Assembly (NCBI GenBank): GCA_051418075.1
Contig: JBPRGG010000015.1
Span: 1 to 15,436 of the forward strand
DNA from: JBPRGG01 sp051418075
GTDB taxonomy: Bacteria > Bacteroidota > Bacteroidia > Cytophagales > Cyclobacteriaceae
Length of the DNA stretch: 15,436 nt
Direction: 5' to 3'
Below, piece by piece: positions 15,403 through 15,436 of the stretch; the first letter of the stretch is position 1, and every line of letters starts with the position of its first letter. A program made the position numbers and the translations under genes. The notes below the pieces were generated by a model that saw nothing but the letters and a program-made list of their open reading frames with translations, had not been told where the DNA came from and made no database searches.

Positions 15403-15430
15403 GTACTTTTTGCCTTGATGCAAAAAGTAC
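15403..15430. repeat. GTACTTTTTGC palindrome, probable dispersed repeat
   Basis: GTACTTTTTGC (15403-15413) and GCAAAAAGTAC (15420-15430) form a perfect 11-bp stem with a 6-nt loop. A smaller GTCC/GGAC stem lies just left (15385-15397). From general memory, similar GTACTTTTTGC palindromes occur many times in some Bacteroidota genomes. The element may continue beyond the window edge. It sits upstream of the GMC gene in a 248-bp spacer with no other feature I can support. Confidence 0.6.
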
Positions 15431-15436
15431 CCAAAA

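Overview
The window looks like a chromosomal segment of a Bacteroidota bacterium, most likely a marine or environmental lineage such as Saprospiraceae or a relative. The evidence is a secreted metalloprotease with a C-terminal type IX secretion (Por) sorting domain, the Bacteroidota-typical families DUF3078 and (probably) DUF4421, several small outer-membrane beta-barrel proteins, lipoproteins with loose lipoboxes, A-rich leaders in place of Shine-Dalgarno sequences, and at least one possible TTG / TAnnTTTG-type promoter. The species assignment is inference. No rRNA, tRNA, CRISPR array, integrase or intact transposase was seen.

Layout. Positions 1-328 are non-coding and hold a roughly 170-bp element with 28-bp imperfect terminal inverted repeats. 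A two-gene plus-strand unit follows (329-3219): a small secreted barrel-like protein and a 722-residue lipoprotein whose C-terminal third is a beta-rich repeat array with alternating 32/26-residue spacing. A bidirectional terminator separates it from two minus-strand genes (3276-5335): a lipoprotein with GH32-like RDP and EC motifs, and a DUF4421-like membrane protein. After a 345-bp divergent spacer comes a plus-strand pair, mscS and a DUF3078 outer-membrane protein (5681-7442). Next are a minus-strand barrel protein (7720-8322) and a divergently transcribed sulfatase (8569-10062). A second bidirectional terminator precedes the type IX-secreted zinc protease (10295-11731, minus). A probable 64-residue protein follows (11862-12056, minus), then an overlapping pair of half-size PepSY-type membrane proteins (12272-13461, plus) and a GMC-family FAD oxidoreductase (13506-15188, minus). 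The right end carries a GTACTTTTTGC palindrome.

How the genes fit together. This is mostly a cell-envelope and secretion neighbourhood rather than one pathway. The clearest functional pairs are 329-1027 with 1051-3219, mscS with DUF3078, and the two PepSY-type proteins. The glycosidase-like lipoprotein and the sulfatase could both act on polysaccharides, but no SusC/SusD pair is present, so this is not a canonical polysaccharide utilisation locus. I found no convincing new defence or mobile system. The most unusual items are the repeat lipoprotein with its barrel partner, the split PepSY pair, and the two possible dispersed repeats at the window edges.
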